A stretch of 46,924 nucleotides of DNA from Kangiellaceae bacterium (GTDB taxonomy: Bacteria; Pseudomonadota; Gammaproteobacteria; Enterobacterales; Kangiellaceae). A model generated the notes under the pieces. The model saw only the letters and a list, made by a program, of their open reading frames with translations, had not been told where the DNA came from and searched no databases. The stretch spans positions 1 to 46,924 of the forward strand of contig JAPHTP010000067.1 of NCBI GenBank assembly GCA_026196875.1, written 5' to 3'. The translations under genes were made by a program, and so were the position numbers. Positions 34,248 to 42,642 of this stretch are shown here, in pieces; position 1 is the stretch's first letter, and every line of letters starts with the position of its first letter.

Positions 34248-36365
34248 ATGAAACAAATATTGCAAAATATTTCCAATGGCGAAACCCAGTTAGTCGATGT
34301 GCCGTGCCCACAAATTAAAAAAAGGCAGTTGTTAGTTGCTACTAGAAAGTCGCTCGTTTCGGTTGGCACTGAGAGGATGCTAATCGATTTTGGGAAATCT
34401 AATTGGATTGAGAAAGCCCGGTCCCAGCCAGACAAAGTAAAGATGGTTCTGGATAAAGTTAAAACAGATGGGTTAATGCCGACGATTGAGGCCGTTCGTT
34501 CCAAACTGGATCAGCCTCTACCACTTGGGTATTGTAATGTTGGAATAGTACAAGAAAACGGCGGTACAGCCTTTAAAGTTGGAACTAGGGTTGTCTCTAA
34601 TGGTCATCATGCGGAAATAGTAAGAGTACCCAAGAACCTCTGCGCGGAGATTCCCGATAATGTGAGTGATGAAAGTGCTGCTTTTACAGTTCTATCGGCT
34701 ATTGCCATGCAGGGCATCAGAATAGCAAGTCCAACAATTGGGGAGGTTGTTGTAGTAACGGGGCTAGGATTGATAGGATTGATTACAGTTCAACTATTAA
34801 AAGCAAACGGATGTCGTGTTTTAGGAATTGATTTTGATTCTTCAAAATGCGAACTGGCTAAACAATTTGGAGCAGAAGTAGTTGACTTATCCAAAGGTGA
34901 AAATGTTTTGGAAAAAGCTAACACATTTTCACGCGGAAGGGGCGTGGATGCAGTTATTATAACTGCTTCTTCAAAAAGTAATGAGCCGGTAAGCCAGGCC
35001 GCTAATATGTGCAGAAAACGTGGACGAGTCATATTAGTCGGTGTGGTTGGTTTAGAGCTTTCCCGTGCGGACTTTTATGAAAAAGAAATTTCATTTCAAG
35101 TTTCTTGCTCATATGGGCCTGGTAGATATGACAATGAGTATGAGCAAAAAGGCAATGACTACCCTTTTGGATTTGTGCGTTGGACAGAGCAAAGAAATTT
35201 TGAAGCAGTCTTGGATTTAATGTCTTCCGGTGTCTTAGATATGGAACCTTTAATAAGTCATCGCTTTGAAATTGATGATGCAGTGCAGGCATACGAATGC
35301 CTAAATGATCGGTCTTCTTTGGGGATATTACTTAATTATAGTAAAAATATTCACTCATTATTGGACACTAAGAGCGTTCAAATTGGGGAGAAGGAATTAT
35401 ATTCGCCAACTGATGTTGTATGCGGGTTTATTGGTGGTGGTAATTATGCGTCCAGAGTTTTAATTCCTGCCTTTAAAAAAGCTGGTGCCAAGTTAGATAC
35501 TTTGCTTACTAGTAGTGGTGTTAGCGCTGTACACCACGGAAAAAAGAATGAATTTATTACTGCTTCGACAGATATGTCAGATTTAATGTCGAATCAAAAA
35601 GTGAATACTGTTGTTATCGCGACACAGCATAATTTACATGCGCAGCAAATCATCGCTGCTTTAAATGCAGGTAAAAATGTATTTGTCGAAAAACCATTGG
35701 CATTAAAGAAAGAGGAAATTGATGCCATTGAAGACGCTTACAAAGCACAAAACTCGAAATCCCACGTGATGGTAGGATATAACAGACGATTTGCTCCCCA
35801 AGTTATTCTGATGAAGTCATTACTTGATAAAATAGAGCAGCCAAAATCATTCATCATGACAATGAATGCTGGTTCAATTCCTGCGGAACACTGGACTCAA
35901 GATCGACATGTTGGAGGAGGAAGAATTATCGGCGAAGCTTGTCACTATATTGATTTGATGCGATTTCTTGTAGGTCATGAAATTTCCGAATTTACCGCGA
36001 CCTGCATGGGCAGTTCTCCTGGTATCGAGATTACGGAAGACAAAGCGACGATTACTTTAACTTTTAAAGATGGCTCTTTCGGTACTATTCATTATTTTGC
36101 AAATGGTGGAAAAGCCTTTCCAAAAGAACGTATTGAAGTTTTCGCCGCAGATGGAGTTCTTCAACTGGATAACTTTCGAAAATTGACTGGATTTGGTTGG
36201 GACGGATTTTCCAAAGCTAAATTGATGAGCCAGGATAAAGGCCAGGATAATTGCAGTAAGGCATTTGTCGACTCAATTGAAAAAGGAAAACCAACTCCAA
36301 TACCCTATGACCAGATTATTGAAGTGGCAAGAATTTCTGTTGAAATTGCAGAGTCCTTACGCTAA
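34248..36365 (+). CDS. Fused zinc-type dehydrogenase + Gfo/Idh
   Basis: Two oxidoreductases in one chain of 705 residues: an N-terminal medium-chain alcohol dehydrogenase-like half (residues 1-365; VVVTGLGLIGLITVQLLKA is its NAD-binding loop) and a C-terminal Gfo/Idh half from about 385 (VCGFIGGGNYASRVLIPAF, VEKPLALKKEE, VGYNRRFAPQV). The fusion could channel a keto intermediate between two active sites. ATG 34248 is chosen because GGAAG at 34239-34243 precedes it; a GTG at 34224 lies within the previous gene. Last gene before a strong hairpin terminator. Confidence 0.85.
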   Translation: MKQILQNISNGETQLVDVPCPQIKKRQLLVATRKSLVSVGTERMLIDFGKSNWIEKARSQPDKVKMVLDKVKTDGLMPTIEAVRSKLDQPLPLGYCNVGIVQENGGTAFKVGTRVVSNGHHAEIVRVPKNLCAEIPDNVSDESAAFTVLSAIAMQGIRIASPTIGEVVVVTGLGLIGLITVQLLKANGCRVLGIDFDSSKCELAKQFGAEVVDLSKGENVLEKANTFSRGRGVDAVIITASSKSNEPVSQAANMCRKRGRVILVGVVGLELSRADFYEKEISFQVSCSYGPGRYDNEYEQKGNDYPFGFVRWTEQRNFEAVLDLMSSGVLDMEPLISHRFEIDDAVQAYECLNDRSSLGILLNYSKNIHSLLDTKSVQIGEKELYSPTDVVCGFIGGGNYASRVLIPAFKKAGAKLDTLLTSSGVSAVHHGKKNEFITASTDMSDLMSNQKVNTVVIATQHNLHAQQIIAALNAGKNVFVEKPLALKKEEIDAIEDAYKAQNSKSHVMVGYNRRFAPQVILMKSLLDKIEQPKSFIMTMNAGSIPAEHWTQDRHVGGGRIIGEACHYIDLMRFLVGHEISEFTATCMGSSPGIEITEDKATITLTFKDGSFGTIHYFANGGKAFPKERIEVFAADGVLQLDNFRKLTGFGWDGFSKAKLMSQDKGQDNCSKAFVDSIEKGKPTPIPYDQIIEVARISVEIAESLR

Positions 36366-36389
36366 GACCTTTCACCAAAAGAGAAATTA

Positions 36390-36411
36390 CAGGGACCTTG
36401 GTCCCTGTTTT
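36390..36411 (+). terminator. Intrinsic terminator after the main operon
   Basis: CAGGGACC (36390-36397) and GGTCCCTG (36400-36407) form a perfect 8-bp GC-rich stem with a two-base loop, followed by TTTT (36408-36411). It begins 25 bp after the dehydrogenase stop and ends 6 bp before the next ATG, so it can separate or attenuate expression of the last two genes. Confidence 0.7.
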
Positions 36412-36416
36412 AGTTT

Positions 36417-38060
36417 ATGAATTTTTCAATATATTACCATACGATCAAATATTTAAAATTCTCGCAGTTATACTATCGAATATTGAAACGTTTTATTAAA
36501 CCGAAATCCAGGTTAGTGAAATATTCGAGAGCTAAGCTTGAAAAGAGTTGGATTGCTTACCCATTATACGAGCAAAAACTATTTACAGATAAAGTTAGAT
36601 TTTTAAATCATGATGCGCCACTACCGACCAAAAGCAGTTGGAATGATCAATCACAAGCAAAGCTTTGGCTCTACAATTTACATTATTTCGATGATCTCTG
36701 TGGGACTGGATGCGAAAAACGTGTTAAACAGCATACAAAATTGATTGAGCAGTGGATTGAAGAGAACCCTGCACCGTTAGGTAATGGATGGGAGCCTTAT
36801 CCCACTTCTCTTCGAATAGTAAACTGGATAAAAGCATTTCTTTCCAATATTGAACCAACCCGCAATATGCTAGATAGTTTAGCGACGCAAGCCGATTATT
36901 TATCTCAAGATTTGGAGAAGCATTTATTGGGCAATCACTTGTTTGTCAATGCTAAAGCGTTAATTTTTGCGGGACTATTTTTTCAAGGTAATAATGCTCA
37001 AAAGTGGCTTGCTTTGGGTGAAAAAATTTATTCTCAACAATTAGATGAGCAAGTATTGAAAGACGGTGGTAATTTTGAGCTAACGCCCATGTACCACGCG
37101 ATAATGATGATCGATTTGTTAGATTTGGTAAATTTAAGCGATGTCTTTCCTAACAAGCTCAGCTTGAAACTTGTTCACAAAACTAAAGAAAAAATAAAGT
37201 ACATGCTTTGCTGGCTTAAAGCAATGAGTCACGACGATGGTAGAATCAGCTTTTTCAACGATAGCGCATTCGGAATTGCCCCTGAAAACTCAACAATTGA
37301 AGATTATGCATCAAGCCTTGGCATTAGCACGGATCTTAATTTCCCTTCTCCTGAGCCAGATTTACATCTGTTTGATCTTAAAGAATCTGGATTCGTTTCA
37401 GTCAAGTCTATGGAGTTTTCATTAATCGCTGATTTAGCCGAAGTCGGAGCAAGTTATATTCCAGGTCATGCCCATGCTGACACGCTTTCCTTTGAGTTTG
37501 CATTGAATGAAGACCGAGTATTCGTTAATGCGGGTATATCTGAATATGGGGTGAGTGATGAAAGACTACTGCAAAGAAAAACCAAGTCGCATAACACAGT
37601 ATCTATAAATGGGTTAGATTCTTCACAAGTATGGAGCGGCTTTCGTGTGGCTAAGCGAGCTGAGATTATTGATCGCAATGTTCAATTTAATAGTGACAAT
37701 ATTTGTTTCCATGCGGCTCATAATGGGTTTATAAAACAGGGGGTCAATTGTGTACATAAGCGAAAATGGCATGTTGCGCAGAATAATTTTATGTATAAAG
37801 ATTCATTCTCAGGGAACTTCGAGTCTGCTGAGGCTTATTTGATACTACACCCATTAGTCAAAATTAGAGATGTGATGGAAAACAAACTGATTCTTAAAAC
37901 GCGTCATTCGGAAGTTGAAGTAGAGTTCACAAATGCCGAGTTATCTATTGTGAATTGCAATTGGAATCCCGAGTTTGGGGTGCAACAAAATACGAAAAAG
38001 CTCTGTTTCAATTTATTGAAATCGTCTATGGAAATACAGGTTTGTTGGAGAAAAGTGTAG
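36417..38060 (+). CDS. Heparinase II/III-like protein
   Basis: 547 residues with an N-terminal alpha-helical toroid (heparinase II/III N, from about residue 60 to 290) and a C-terminal beta-sandwich with PGHAHADTLSFEFALN and KSHNTVSINGLDSSQVWSGFR, the family signature. The opening YYHTIKYLKFSQLYYR matches homologues in polysaccharide loci, so ATG 36417 is kept although the bases before it (terminator and TTTTAGTTT) hold no Shine-Dalgarno. No signal peptide is visible. These proteins are uronate lyase-like; in Wzy-type loci their role is undefined. The stop overlaps the next GTG by one base. Confidence 0.85.
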   Translation: MNFSIYYHTIKYLKFSQLYYRILKRFIKPKSRLVKYSRAKLEKSWIAYPLYEQKLFTDKVRFLNHDAPLPTKSSWNDQSQAKLWLYNLHYFDDLCGTGCEKRVKQHTKLIEQWIEENPAPLGNGWEPYPTSLRIVNWIKAFLSNIEPTRNMLDSLATQADYLSQDLEKHLLGNHLFVNAKALIFAGLFFQGNNAQKWLALGEKIYSQQLDEQVLKDGGNFELTPMYHAIMMIDLLDLVNLSDVFPNKLSLKLVHKTKEKIKYMLCWLKAMSHDDGRISFFNDSAFGIAPENSTIEDYASSLGISTDLNFPSPEPDLHLFDLKESGFVSVKSMEFSLIADLAEVGASYIPGHAHADTLSFEFALNEDRVFVNAGISEYGVSDERLLQRKTKSHNTVSINGLDSSQVWSGFRVAKRAEIIDRNVQFNSDNICFHAAHNGFIKQGVNCVHKRKWHVAQNNFMYKDSFSGNFESAEAYLILHPLVKIRDVMENKLILKTRHSEVEVEFTNAELSIVNCNWNPEFGVQQNTKKLCFNLLKSSMEIQVCWRKV

Positions 38061-39274
38061 TGCATATTTTATTCTTGACTGACAATTTTCCTCCAGAGGG
38101 AAATGCTCCTGCAACTCGTACATATGAACACGCGAGGGAATGGGTTAAACAAGGACATAGAGTAACTGTTATAACCTGCGCGCCCAATTTTCCGGAAGGT
38201 AAGGTGTTTGAAGGGTATAAAAACAAATGGTTTTCAAAAGAGACGATCGAAGGCATAGAAGTAAGGCGCGTGAAAACTTATATCACAGCCAACGAAGGCT
38301 TCGTGAAGCGTATTCTCGACTATTTATCTTTTATGGTAACTGGGTTTCTAGCAAGTTTATTTGTTAAAAAGGTAGATGTTGTGGTTGCGACTTCTCCACA
38401 ATTTTTTACTGCATGTTCCGGTTGGGCTGTTTCGGCCATAATGAGAATACCATTTGTTTTCGAGTTGCGAGATATTTGGCCTGCATCGATTACCGCTGTA
38501 GGAGCGATGAAAAAATCCTTGGTAATAAAGGTTTTGGAGTCCGTCGAAATGTTTTTGTACAGAAGAGCGGATAAAATTATATCTGTAACCCATCGTTTTA
38601 AAGAGGAGTTGATTGATAGAGGAATAGAGGATAACAAAATAGAAGTGGTATTAAACGGAGTTGATCTTTCAAAATATTGTCCGATGGAAAAAGATGATGA
38701 ATTTTTATTAAAGTATGATCTAAAGGACAAATTCGTAGCTGGATATATTGGTACGCATGGTTTGGCTCATTCTTTGGAAACTATAGTCGAAGCCGCAGAA
38801 AGACTAATAGATAGAAAAGAAATTGTGTTTTTATTTGCAGGGGGAGGTACAGGTAGCCAGCTTGTCAAGGATTTAGTTTCGGAAAAGAAACTCAAGAATG
38901 TTAGGGTATTAGGGAGAATTGAAAAGCAGTATATGCCTAGAATATGGTCACTTTGTGATGTATCAATTGTTCATTTAAAGAATGTACCATTATTTGAGAG
39001 TGTGATTCCTTCTAAGATATTTGAGTCGATGGGGATGGGGCTGCCAATTGCAATAGGTTTGCCTAAAGGAGAAGCTACCAACATAATTCTAGACAATGGG
39101 TGCGGAGTCGTGTTCGAACCTGAAAATTCAGAAATGCTTGCGAATACAGTTCAGACCTTAAGTGACGATTCTGACTGGCTAAAAGTTCTTGCTAAACAAT
39201 CATTGAAAAGTTCTAGAAAGTTCGAACGAAAAGCATTGGCGAACCAGATGCTAGAAATAATTAACTTGAATTAA
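38060..39274 (+). CDS. WbuB/WcaI-like GT4 glycosyltransferase
   Basis: 404 residues, GT-B fold. It starts HILFLTDNFPPEGNAPATRTYEH as in the WbuB family, and carries FELRDIWPASI (about 135), RADKIISVTHRFKEELI, FAGGGTGS and IPSKIFESMGMGLPI. GTG 38060 is chosen: it follows GGAG (38047-38050) and fits homologue starts; an in-frame upstream start at 37955 lies inside the heparinase gene. WbuB usually adds ManNAc or FucNAc-type residues and is often followed by a sugar transferase gene. None follows here. Confidence 0.9.
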   Translation: MHILFLTDNFPPEGNAPATRTYEHAREWVKQGHRVTVITCAPNFPEGKVFEGYKNKWFSKETIEGIEVRRVKTYITANEGFVKRILDYLSFMVTGFLASLFVKKVDVVVATSPQFFTACSGWAVSAIMRIPFVFELRDIWPASITAVGAMKKSLVIKVLESVEMFLYRRADKIISVTHRFKEELIDRGIEDNKIEVVLNGVDLSKYCPMEKDDEFLLKYDLKDKFVAGYIGTHGLAHSLETIVEAAERLIDRKEIVFLFAGGGTGSQLVKDLVSEKKLKNVRVLGRIEKQYMPRIWSLCDVSIVHLKNVPLFESVIPSKIFESMGMGLPIAIGLPKGEATNIILDNGCGVVFEPENSEMLANTVQTLSDDSDWLKVLAKQSLKSSRKFERKALANQMLEIINLN

Positions 39275-39469
39275 CTAAGTAGTAACTCGCCATGGTTCGA
39301 GAGCGAGCCTTTCTACTCTGATCACATAAACTAGCCGTTTAGAGCTGAGCTATTAGTTACTCGTAATTGAGCAACGTTCGTGAGGTTAACTTTGAGCTAA
39401 GCTTTTACTCATTCGATTCTAACTTCTGTCATGCACTGTTTCTAATAATAATCAACCGATACAAGCTTT

Positions 39470-39899
39470 ACCTATGAGGTATGTGTATTGTCGTACGAAC
39501 TTATTCAATCATCTAAATACTTTGACTAGTCTTCCAAGTAAAGAATGGAATTTTCGCGAAACGTGAACTCAAAAAGTCCTTCAGAATTGTTTTATTAAAT
39601 TGTTCGTAAGTACCTTCTGTCTAAGAAGACCTAGCTTTAGTCTTAGTATGATACAAATCACTTATTGCTAAGTATAGATGATAATGACTGACTACAATAC
39701 TTCGTACCTCGGTTAGTCAGAGTTTGAAGCGTGAGAAGTAGGTATTCATCTTCAACAAGCTTTAATGACAGTATCTCTGCATCTACTCATTTACTTCATA
39801 GGCCTCCGAAATGATTCCCAACTGTTCTGCTAGATTGAGTAAACCCGTTTTGTGTTTAATAATAGGATTGTTCGTATACAAGATGGGAGTTGCTTCCTT
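39470..39899 (-). pseudogene. Degenerate IS481-type transposase remnant
   Basis: Reading the - strand, three pieces of one transposase appear in order across frames. First NNPIIKHKTGLLNLAEQLG (39816-39872), the N-terminal helix-turn-helix region of an IS481-type integrase-core transposase, ending at a TAG (39783). Then LTNRGTKYC (about 39687-39729), matching the LTDRGTEYCG motif of the DDE core. Then, after a frameshift, HYHLYLAISDLYHTKTK and, past an in-frame TAG, EQFNKTILKDF (39501-39686), matching the xDYQLYLAINDIDHTKTK and ERFHKTILNEF parts of the family. The segment between the N-terminus and the DDE core (roughly 180 codons by remembered family layout) is missing. Stops and frameshifts show it is long dead. 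Ends of the element were not found. Confidence 0.8.
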
Positions 39900-40093
39900 T
39901 GGGTTCTGATTGAATATTCAAAACCATTTATAAAAAACGGTTGCTCTCTGTTTTTCGGTTAGGAATGTTAGATTAAGTCAAGACCAATACAAACAAGGAC
40001 TTTCTATTAACTGGATAATCGTTGAACTGTCGAGAAAACTAAAAGGATATCTTACTTCATCGGGTTCGGCTCATCGATGTAATTTACTCTTTT

Positions 40094-40125
40094 TTGACAT
40101 TATAACATCGGATTTATAATATAAT
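40094..40125 (+). promoter_or_regulatory. Promoter of the MBOAT gene
   Basis: A perfect -35 TTGACA (40094-40099) is followed by two overlapping -10 candidates: TATAAT at 40115-40120 (spacer 15) and TATAAT at 40120-40125 (spacer 20), with TAATAT at the ideal 17. This supports a transcript separate from the main operon, starting about 30 bp before the start codon. Confidence 0.6.
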
Positions 40126-40133
40126 TGTCCGAT
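40107..40133 (+). promoter_or_regulatory. Operator-like inverted repeat over the -10
   Basis: ATCGGA (40107-40112) and TCCGAT (40128-40133) are perfect inverted repeats 15 bp apart that bracket the -10 region. A dimeric repressor bound here would block the MBOAT promoter. No regulator gene is adjacent, and the protein is unknown. Confidence 0.45.
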
Positions 40134-40161
40134 AATAAATAAAATAGTATGGGCTAGATTT

Positions 40162-41580
40162 TTGTCTTTTGTTTCAATTGCATTTCTAATTTACTTTCCG
40201 TTAGTTTATTTGCTATATCTCTCATTGCCAATCCGATACAGATGGATGTGGCTACTATGCGCTAGTTATGCATTTTATGGGTATTGGGGGTGGGAATATA
40301 TCCCATTATTGGCTTGTTCTACATTAATTGATTATTTTTGTGCTATCAGAATGGCTGATAGCACTAGTAATAGTAGGAGAAAATTTTGGTTAGGTCTTTC
40401 ATTATCTACTAATCTAGGCATTCTATTTTTTTTCAAGTATTTTTATTTTGTTAGTATCAATGTTGGCCATTTACTCAAACTTGACATAGAACTCGAATCT
40501 CTTATCTTGCCCTTAGGCATTTCTTTTTATACTTTACAAACATTGGGATATACGTTTGATGTATATCTAAAAAAAGTACCACCGGAACGTCATTTGGGGT
40601 ATTTCGGTTTGTACGTGTCCTTTTTCCCTCAATTAGTTGCCGGACCTATAGAGAGAAGTCGATCTTTACTTCCTCAGCTAAAGAAATTGGAATTTCCTTC
40701 TCTCCAACTATTTCGAAAGGGAGTATTATTGATTATCTGGGGTTGTTTTCTGAAACTAGTTATTGCAGATAATTTAACTTATTTTATTGATTATGTATTT
40801 TTTGCTAATGAGCAGTTGCCTTTCTGGTTATATTGGTTAGCCGGAGGTCTAGTAATAATAAAAGTCTATTGTGATTTCATGGCCTACTCGGAAATTGCTC
40901 GAGGAATCGCATCGATGTTAGGCGTGAGGCTCATGAATAATTTTGCTCGGCCACTTTTAGCTTCGAATTTAAGAAGTTTTTGGAGAAGGTGGCACATAAG
41001 CCTAACGCGATGGATAAACGATTACATACAAGTTCCACTAATGAAAAAGTCTTCAAGTGAGTTCCAAAAGGGGCTCATTACGATCTTCACTTTACTTGTG
41101 GTGGGAATTTGGCATGGCGCAAGTTGGAATTTCGTAATTTTTGGTGCTTTTCACGGTATAGTCATTGCTCTTTGGAACCCATTGGCAAAAGGGCTTTCAC
41201 ATGTGTTTAAAGCCAATCAGCATGTTAAGAAGCTTTTTGGCCGTGGGGTTTTGGCAATTACTTTAATTTTTAGTGGACCAATGTTTTATGTCACTGATAC
41301 TCAATTATTACTTTCGATACTATCCGAGATGCTTCACATTGGTTCTAATGTAATATCCATCTTTGACATTCAAGGAAAGTATTCTCTGTTAATCGCGTGT
41401 GTGGGATTCTCTATTTTAACTATAAATAGCTTTCTTGAGGAGTTTTATCAAATAAATGTGATCTCGAAGTTATCTGTATCGGGGTCGGGCATAAGATTTT
41501 TAATTTCATTTCTAATGTTGCTGATGATTATTGCTTTTGGGAATTTCGCAAGTGAAGAATTCGTCTATTTTGAGTTTTAA
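40162..41580 (+). CDS. MBOAT O-acyltransferase (AlgI/DltB family)
   Basis: Multi-pass membrane protein that moves acyl groups across the inner membrane for O-acetylation of a polysaccharide. 472 residues, 11-12 membrane segments; MSFVSIAFLIYFPLVYLLY opens as in AlgI. Motifs: QLVAGPIERS (157-166), FWRRWHISLTRWINDYI (273-289) and WHGASWNF with catalytic His318. TTG 40162 is used because homology starts here, although no strong Shine-Dalgarno is seen. It has its own promoter. The stop overlaps the next gene, whose SGNH-like product is the expected periplasmic partner. Confidence 0.92.
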   Translation: MSFVSIAFLIYFPLVYLLYLSLPIRYRWMWLLCASYAFYGYWGWEYIPLLACSTLIDYFCAIRMADSTSNSRRKFWLGLSLSTNLGILFFFKYFYFVSINVGHLLKLDIELESLILPLGISFYTLQTLGYTFDVYLKKVPPERHLGYFGLYVSFFPQLVAGPIERSRSLLPQLKKLEFPSLQLFRKGVLLIIWGCFLKLVIADNLTYFIDYVFFANEQLPFWLYWLAGGLVIIKVYCDFMAYSEIARGIASMLGVRLMNNFARPLLASNLRSFWRRWHISLTRWINDYIQVPLMKKSSSEFQKGLITIFTLLVVGIWHGASWNFVIFGAFHGIVIALWNPLAKGLSHVFKANQHVKKLFGRGVLAITLIFSGPMFYVTDTQLLLSILSEMLHIGSNVISIFDIQGKYSLLIACVGFSILTINSFLEEFYQINVISKLSVSGSGIRFLISFLMLLMIIAFGNFASEEFVYFEF

Positions 41581-42598
41581 ATATATATTTATAATTGGTT
41601 TGAAGCTGCTTTTTGCTATTGGAATATATTCGTTTATGATCAAGCCTTTGGTAATTGAAGGCTTCTCATCCGCAAGCGAAATTAAGCTGAAAGAACTTCG
41701 GAGTATTGGTGAAAAACTAGAGGCTATCGTCGTCGGAAACTCGCATGGTCGAGGGTTCCATTTTGAATCATTAAACTTAGTAGGAATGAATTTTTTTGAT
41801 GCTGCAAGTGATGTCGAAGAAGCAACTAGTAAGGCTAAAGATGCGGTAGAACTTTACCCTAATATTAAATACGTTTTTATGACTATTTCACCGGGTTCTT
41901 TATCATTTTCACAAAGATATATTTCCAAAAACTATCAAAGCAGGAAGCTTAATATACACAGAAATTCACCAACGGCTTTAGATAAAAATGAATACTTTTC
42001 AACTTTAGGTGTGCTGTTGTTCATTGACGAGTTGTTTGAGGTTGAGAAATTTCAAACTAAAATTGAACTCTTCGTAAAAGGGAATAGCGTAAAATTGGGA
42101 ACTGAGGAATGCTATGACTATAAGGCTTCTCCAATAAAACTGACTACTATTGAGGATGGGATAATAGGTGGTTATCCGAGAAAATTAATGACGCTCAGTT
42201 GCATCCCTGGTTCCGCGTCCAAATCTGTAGCAACCCTTGAAAAAATGGTTGATAAATCGCGTGCTCAGGACAAAAGAATATTTGAAAAAAATATGCTAAG
42301 GATTAAACAGTTTGCGGATTTTCTTGGTTCAAAAGGGGATACTCAGCTAGTTTTGGTAGTTCCTCCATTGACAGAAGAGTACTATCAAACAGAGTTTATT
42401 CAAAAACAGATTCAAAAACACTTTAGAGCTGTCGAAAAGTTGTCATCATACAAAAATATTAAGGTATTGGATTTTCACAACTATCTATCCTCTTCCACAG
42501 TTAACAATAAAAATGAATATTTTCATGATGCTGACCACCTTGCTTTGTCCGGAGCAATAAAGTTTAGCAAAGCAATAAAAAGTGATTTAGGACTATAG
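41552..42598 (+). CDS. SGNH-like acetyltransferase partner of MBOAT
   Basis: 348 residues from GTG 41552 (GGGAA about 8 bases upstream; TTG 41531 and TTG 41570 are alternatives). One membrane anchor near the N-terminus (IFIIGLKLLFAIGIYSF), then a periplasmic domain with VVGNSHGRGF (GDSx-like block I) and, near the C-terminus, HDADHLALSG, a DxxH catalytic pair. This resembles the AlgJ/AlgX or DltD logic, taking acyl groups from the MBOAT protein and placing them on the polysaccharide. Overlapping reading frames (29 bp) indicate translational coupling. No specific family name is claimed. Confidence 0.7.
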   Translation: MKNSSILSFKYIFIIGLKLLFAIGIYSFMIKPLVIEGFSSASEIKLKELRSIGEKLEAIVVGNSHGRGFHFESLNLVGMNFFDAASDVEEATSKAKDAVELYPNIKYVFMTISPGSLSFSQRYISKNYQSRKLNIHRNSPTALDKNEYFSTLGVLLFIDELFEVEKFQTKIELFVKGNSVKLGTEECYDYKASPIKLTTIEDGIIGGYPRKLMTLSCIPGSASKSVATLEKMVDKSRAQDKRIFEKNMLRIKQFADFLGSKGDTQLVLVVPPLTEEYYQTEFIQKQIQKHFRAVEKLSSYKNIKVLDFHNYLSSSTVNNKNEYFHDADHLALSGAIKFSKAIKSDLGL

Positions 42599-42602
42599 AA
42601 AA

Positions 42603-42635
42603 GAGGGCACATATGAGATTAAAAAATGTGCCCTT
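42603..42635 (-). terminator. Convergent terminator
   Basis: GGGCACAT (42605-42612) and ATGTGCCC (42626-42633) form a perfect 8-bp stem, extended by A-T and G-T pairs. On the - strand it is followed by CTTTTC and serves the S74-domain gene ending at 42643. On the + strand the T-run is short. It sits between two convergent genes and may work both ways. Confidence 0.7.
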
Positions 42636-42642
42636 GATTGTG

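Larger units (their letters stand above)
39275..40161. other. 887-bp gap with IS relic and promoter
   Basis: No intact gene. The middle (about 39470-39899) is a decayed transposase on the - strand. The right end (from about 40094) is the promoter region of the MBOAT gene. A weak stem CTCGC/GCGAG at 39286-39306 follows the GT4 gene. In 39310-39469 and 39900-40090 I see nothing I can name. Confidence 0.7.

Noticed and set aside
39286..39306. Terminator after the last GT4 gene
   Set aside because: The stem is only 5 bp with a 12-nt loop and no T-run.
39961..39990. Terminal inverted repeat of the IS relic
   Set aside because: I searched both sides of the remnant for matching ends and found no convincing pair.
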